Shown here piece after piece: positions 5,101 to 8,497 of a stretch of DNA of 8,497 nucleotides (positions are counted from its first letter, which is position 1; each line of letters begins with the position of its first letter). The notes under the pieces were generated by a model. That model ran no database searches. It was not told where the DNA came from and worked only from the letters and a program-made list of their open reading frames with translations. Origin of the DNA: Anaerolineales bacterium (GTDB lineage: Bacteria > Chloroflexota > Anaerolineae > Anaerolineales > Villigracilaceae); NCBI GenBank assembly GCA_025938055.1, contig JAICQC010000193.1, forward strand, positions 1-8,497. Direction: 5' to 3'. The translations under genes and the position numbers were made by a program.

Positions 5101-7057
5101 TGTTTCTCGAAAGCTGATTGAAAGCCACCTCCTCGAAGGAGAGATGATTCCCGGGGAGATGATCGGAATTCGCATTGACCAGAGCCTGACCCAGGATGCC
5201 ACGGGGACGCTTGTCATGCTCGAACTGGAAGCAATGGGATTACGCCGCGTCCATACGGAAGTCTCGGTTCAATACGTGGACCACAACCTGATCCAGGCTG
5301 ACCATAAGAACGCGGACGACCATCTTTTCCTGCAAAGCGCCTGCGCGCGGTACGGCATCTGGTTCAGCCGACCGGGGAACGGCGTCAGTCATCCGGTCCA
5401 CATGCAGCACTTCGGCAAGCCTGGCAAAACGCTTTTGGGCTCAGACAGCCACACGCCTGCCGCAGGGTCGCTGGGAATGCTGGCGATCGGCGCGGGTGGG
5501 TTGGATGTCGCCATGGCGATGGCGGGTCACCCGTTCTATCTCACGATGCCAAAAATCTGGGGAGTGAAGCTGACGGGCAAACTCCCCGACTGGGTCAGCG
5601 CGAAGGATGTGATCTTGGAGCTGCTTCGCCGCCATACAGTGTCAGGTGGGCAGGGACATATTATCGAGTATTACGGTCCTGGCTTGAAGGAATTATCTGC
5701 CATGGACCGGCATGTGATCGCCAACATGGGGACAGAGCTCGGAGCGACATCTACCGTGTTCCCCTCAGATGAGGCAGTGCGCGAGTTTTTACGGGAACAG
5801 GGGCGCAGTCCGGATTGGATCGAGCTCGTGGCGGACTCCGACGCGGAATATGACCGTAATGAGGAAATTGATCTTTCCACACTGGAACCTTTGATCGCAA
5901 AGCCCAGTAGTCCCGATGCGGTCGTCCGAGTGCGTGACCTGGCTGGGATGCCAATCTACCAATCTTATGTCGGTTCGTCTGCCAACCCCGGCTATCGTGA
6001 TTTTGCGATCGTCGCGCAGATGGTAAAGGGACGCCGGGCGGCTGCGAACGTCTCGTTCGACATCAACCCGACCTCACGCCAACTGCTGGAGGAATTAATG
6101 GAGGCAGGAGAGATGAATCATCTCATCCATGCAGGCGCACGTCTTCACCAGGCAGGATGTAACGGATGTATCGGCATGGGGCAGGCGCCTGCCAGCGGCA
6201 AGGTCAGTTTGCGGACCGTGCCGCGCAACTTTCCGGGACGCTCCGGAACGGTCGAGGATCAGGTCTATCTGTGCAGTCCTGAAACAGCTGCTGCCTCTGC
6301 ACTGACAGGCGTTGTCACAGACCCGCGCGATCTGGGAATCCCGTATCCCAAAGTGAAGATTCCAAAGAAGCGGATTCTCAATCAGGAAATGATGATCCCG
6401 CCTCTCTCAGAGGCAGAAGCGCTGCGCGTCGAATTGGTGAAAGGTCCAAATATCCAGGCGTTGCCGTCGATGGATCTGCTGCCCAACCGCCTGGAAATGC
6501 CTCTCCTTCTAAAGGTAGGGGATAATATTTCGACGGATGAGATCATGCCTGCCGGAGCGCGGGTGTTACCGTACCGCAGCAATATACCCAAGATCAGTGA
6601 ATTTGTATTTGAAAATATCGATCCGACGTATGATCGGCGCGCCCTCGAGCGCACGCCTCCCGGGAGTCACGTCATTATCGCGGGTGACAATTATGGTCAG
6701 GGTTCGAGCCGCGAGCATGCTGCCATCGCACCCAGATATTTGGGACTGCGTATGGTGATCGCGAAGAGCTTCGCCCGCATACACCGGATGAACCTGGTCA
6801 ATTTTGGGATTTTGCCGGTAATCTTCACTGATCCGACTCTGTATAACCGCCTGGAACTGAGTGATGTCATTGTCATGGAAAACGCGCGCGAACAACTGGC
6901 AGGAAGTGTAAGTGACCGCACCTTGATCCTGGAGGTCCCGCGCAAAAAGCTGACATTTACGGTGAGTCATATACTTTTCCCGCGCATGATCGAGGTGATC
7001 CTTGCAGGTGGACTCACAAACTGGACTCGCGACCGCGCTCCGATGGAGAAGGTATAA
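5090..7057 (+). CDS. Aconitate hydratase (Aquifex-type, about 655 residues)
   Basis: This enzyme should interconvert citrate and isocitrate via cis-aconitate in the TCA cycle. It has both aconitase parts in one chain. The N-terminal iron-sulfur part shows QDATGT (35-40), QYVDHN (61-66), FLQSACARYGIWFSRPGNGVSH (80-101), LLGSDSHTP (115-123) and GAGGLDVAMAMAG (134-146). Then come the SYVGSSANPGYRDF (292-305), HQAGCNGCIGMGQAP (353-367) and RNFPGRSG (379-386) stretches. The C-terminal swivel domain has DNISTDEIMPAG (478-489), GDNYGQGSSREHAAIAPRYLG (532-552) and KSFARIHRMNL (559-569). Length fits the putative-aconitase subfamily (TIGR01342 style) better than the roughly 900-residue AcnA or AcnB, so I leave the symbol empty. 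Of the three cluster cysteines of pig-heart aconitase, two are present as CNGC (Cys357, Cys360); the first, in GSCTN, is Ser297 here. ATG 5090 overlaps the osmC end by 11 bases and fits the family N-terminus, though its own ribosome site is weak. Confidence 0.92.
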   Translation: MALNVSRKLIESHLLEGEMIPGEMIGIRIDQSLTQDATGTLVMLELEAMGLRRVHTEVSVQYVDHNLIQADHKNADDHLFLQSACARYGIWFSRPGNGVSHPVHMQHFGKPGKTLLGSDSHTPAAGSLGMLAIGAGGLDVAMAMAGHPFYLTMPKIWGVKLTGKLPDWVSAKDVILELLRRHTVSGGQGHIIEYYGPGLKELSAMDRHVIANMGTELGATSTVFPSDEAVREFLREQGRSPDWIELVADSDAEYDRNEEIDLSTLEPLIAKPSSPDAVVRVRDLAGMPIYQSYVGSSANPGYRDFAIVAQMVKGRRAAANVSFDINPTSRQLLEELMEAGEMNHLIHAGARLHQAGCNGCIGMGQAPASGKVSLRTVPRNFPGRSGTVEDQVYLCSPETAAASALTGVVTDPRDLGIPYPKVKIPKKRILNQEMMIPPLSEAEALRVELVKGPNIQALPSMDLLPNRLEMPLLLKVGDNISTDEIMPAGARVLPYRSNIPKISEFVFENIDPTYDRRALERTPPGSHVIIAGDNYGQGSSREHAAIAPRYLGLRMVIAKSFARIHRMNLVNFGILPVIFTDPTLYNRLELSDVIVMENAREQLAGSVSDRTLILEVPRKKLTFTVSHILFPRMIEVILAGGLTNWTRDRAPMEKV

Positions 7058-7101
7058 AGAAATCCCGCGTGGATGTAAATATATACCCAGGGCTGGCTTG
7101 C

Positions 7102-7156
7102 GAAGGTTTCGCTGGTGAAAGGTTTGTGACGCGGTTACCAGCCTTCACAAGGCTTT
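7102..7156. terminator. Possible two-way terminator between convergent aconitase and E2 genes
   Basis: The 102-base gap between the two converging genes can fold in two exclusive ways. A short hairpin pairs AGCCTT (7140-7145) with AAGGCT (7149-7154) over a 3-base loop and is followed by a few T on the plus strand. A longer one pairs GAAGG and CTGGT (7102-7106, 7112-7116) with ACCAG and CCTTC (7137-7146). Neither has a strong T-run, so termination may be weak or Rho-assisted. Confidence 0.3.
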
Positions 7157-7159
7157 GAT

Positions 7160-8473
7160 TCACCCGCCCACCAGCATCCAGGCAGGATCTTCGATCACCT
7201 GCTTGATGTGAACCAGGAATTGGACTGCCTCACGTCCGTCCACAATGCGGTGGTCATAACTGAGCGCTACGTACATCATGGGTTTGATCACGACCTGTCC
7301 ATTTAATGCGATAGGTCGTTCTTCAATTTTGTGCAAGCCGAGAATCCCAACTTGTGGGGGGTTGAGGATCGGCGTGCTGAGCAATGAGCCAAACACACCA
7401 CCGTTCGTAATGGTAAACGTTCCGCCTCGTAAATCTTCTATCGACAATTTGCCTTCCTGAGTCTTCTCCACGAAGTCCTTGATGCTCTGTTCGATCTCCG
7501 CGAAGGATAGCCGATCTGCATCGCGAATGACAGGCACAACCAGCCCTTCAGAAGAGCCCACCGCCATGCCGATGTCATAATAATGCTTGAAGACAAGTTC
7601 CTCGCCGTCGAGCTCCGCATTGACCTGCGGGAACGCCTTCAAGGCACTGATCGAGGCTTTGACAAAAAAGGACATAAATCCAAGCTTGATCCCGTGGCGC
7701 TTTTGAAATTCTTCATTATGGCGCTTGCGTATATCCATTACGGCACTCATGTCGATCTCGTTGAATGTCGTCAACATCGCAGTCGTCTGTGTGGCTTCCA
7801 GCAGGCGCTGGGCAATCGTGCGGCGGCGGCGTGACATGCGCGTTCGTTCTTCCTGGCGGTCAGAGGCAGAGGTGCTTGCGGAAGGCTGAGGTTGCGCCAC
7901 CTGTTCTCTCTGCGCTGGGGCTGGTCGCTCACGAACCTGGGGCGTTTCCTGTCGCTGCAGGTACATTTCCACGTCGGCTTTGGTCACGCGGCCTTCCGTG
8001 CCTGTTCCTGTAATCTTGTTAATATCCACGTTCTTGTCACGCGCCAGACGCGCCGCCACAGGACTCACCTGGGGTGTTGCCTGACGCTCCATCTGCTGCC
8101 CATCGGTTCGTGCAGGCGTTTCTTCTTTTTCGGCTTGGGGTTCAGGTTTTTGCTCTTCCTGCTCCTGTTCTTTTACCTTCTGCTCCGCTGGCGCCGGCTG
8201 CTCTGTCTTTTGTTCTTCCGCCTTTTGTTCTTCTGCCTTTTCATCGATTCGTCCAAGCACGTCACCCACCTTGACGTCCGCGCCCTCAGCGGCCTCGATC
8301 TTTTGAAGCACGCCTGCGCCCTTCGCGCCAACCTCCAGATTTACTTTGTCAGTCTCCAACTCGACCAGTACATCGCCCACATTGACGAATTCGCCCTCCT
8401 TTTTCAGCCAGCGCGAAACCGTCGCTTCGAGCACGGATTCTCCTAATTCGGGGACGGTTATCTCTATTGCCAT
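7160..8473 (-). CDS. sucB: 2-oxoglutarate dehydrogenase E2 (dihydrolipoyllysine succinyltransferase)
   Basis: A complete 437-residue E2 core subunit, which carries succinyl groups on lipoyl-lysine and passes them to CoA in the TCA cycle. Domains in order are a lipoyl domain (2-77) with [12 protein letters not shown] and the lipoylated Lys43 in ETDKVNLE; a charged Glu/Gln/Lys/Pro linker (78-132); a peripheral subunit-binding domain (136-173: [27 protein letters not shown]); a second Pro/Gln/Ser linker (174-209); and the catalytic domain (210-437). The catalytic domain holds [25 protein letters not shown], the [20 protein letters not shown] stretch, and [12 protein letters not shown] with His408 and Asp412. 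The sequences PELGESV and TTFNEIDM favour the succinyl- over the acetyl-transferase; this is family knowledge, not proof. AAGGAG and GAGAGG lie before ATG 8473. The E1 gene may lie just upstream outside the window; only 24 bases remain and one frame closes with TAA one base before the ATG. Confidence 0.93.
   Translation of the reverse strand: MAIEITVPELGESVLEATVSRWLKKEGEFVNVGDVLVELETDKVNLEVGAKGAGVLQKIEAAEGADVKVGDVLGRIDEKAEEQKAEEQKTEQPAPAEQKVKEQEQEEQKPEPQAEKEETPARTDGQQMERQATPQVSPVAARLARDKNVDINKITGTGTEGRVTKADVEMYLQRQETPQVRERPAPAQREQVAQPQPSASTSASDRQEERTRMSRRRRTIAQRLLEATQTTAMLTTFNEIDMSAVMDIRKRHNEEFQKRHGIKLGFMSFFVKASISALKAFPQVNAELDGEELVFKHYYDIGMAVGSSEGLVVPVIRDADRLSFAEIEQSIKDFVEKTQEGKLSIEDLRGGTFTITNGGVFGSLLSTPILNPPQVGILGLHKIEERPIALNGQVVIKPMMYVALSYDHRIVDGREAVQFLVHIKQVIEDPAWMLVGG
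8208..8237. repeat. Tandem 15-base repeat inside the E2 linker
   Basis: Two adjacent copies of TTTTGTTCTTCYGCC (14 of 15 bases identical) encode two successive AEEQK-type units on the minus strand, at residues 79-89 of the E2 protein. More worn EQK/EEQK units follow in the same linker. This is in-frame repeat growth in a flexible linker. Confidence 0.7.
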
Positions 8474-8497
8474 CTTAGCCTCTCTCCTTCACCGTAA

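Noticed and set aside
7892..8446. 184-codon plus-strand open frame opposite the E2 gene, rich in Leu and Phe
   Set aside because: It is antisense to the E2 lipoyl domain and Glu/Lys linker; the Leu/Phe richness is the mirror of GAA/CAG/AAA-type codons. It has no family features.

Overview
This window looks like chromosomal DNA from a free-living bacterium of moderate GC. It carries ordinary central-metabolism genes next to a cluster of stress-type genes. A Chloroflexota (Anaerolineae-like) origin is my best guess, from the combination of a bacterial eRF1-like protein, YihY, a long bacterial transaldolase and an Aquifex-type aconitase. It is an inference from gene style, not from a marker gene. 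I see no rRNA, tRNA, CRISPR array, insertion sequence or integrase.

Region 1 (1-3140, minus strand) is a tight run of five genes read right to left: a degenerate response-regulator receiver domain, a six-helix YihY/BrkB-family membrane protein, a bacterial archaeo-eukaryotic-release-factor-like protein (baeRF), a small BON-domain protein, and an unrecognised one-helix membrane protein that runs off the left edge. Gaps are about 15-25 bases except for 78 bases before the BON gene, so the run is probably one operon. The gene types suggest an envelope/translation stress module, but no member has a certain role. This is the least understood part of the window.

Region 2 (3141-3485) is a divergent intergenic region of about 345 bases with two short palindromes and a candidate extended -10 promoter for the rightward genes.

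Region 3 (3486-7057, plus strand) holds transaldolase, an OsmC-type peroxidase and aconitate hydratase. The osmC and aconitase genes overlap by 11 bases. The grouping joins pentose-phosphate carbon flow, peroxide removal and a peroxide-sensitive iron-sulfur enzyme of the TCA cycle.

Region 4 (7160-8473, minus strand) is the E2 (dihydrolipoyl succinyltransferase) subunit of 2-oxoglutarate dehydrogenase. It converges on aconitase across about 100 bases that contain alternative hairpins able to act as a weak two-way terminator. Together with aconitase it indicates an oxidative TCA cycle.
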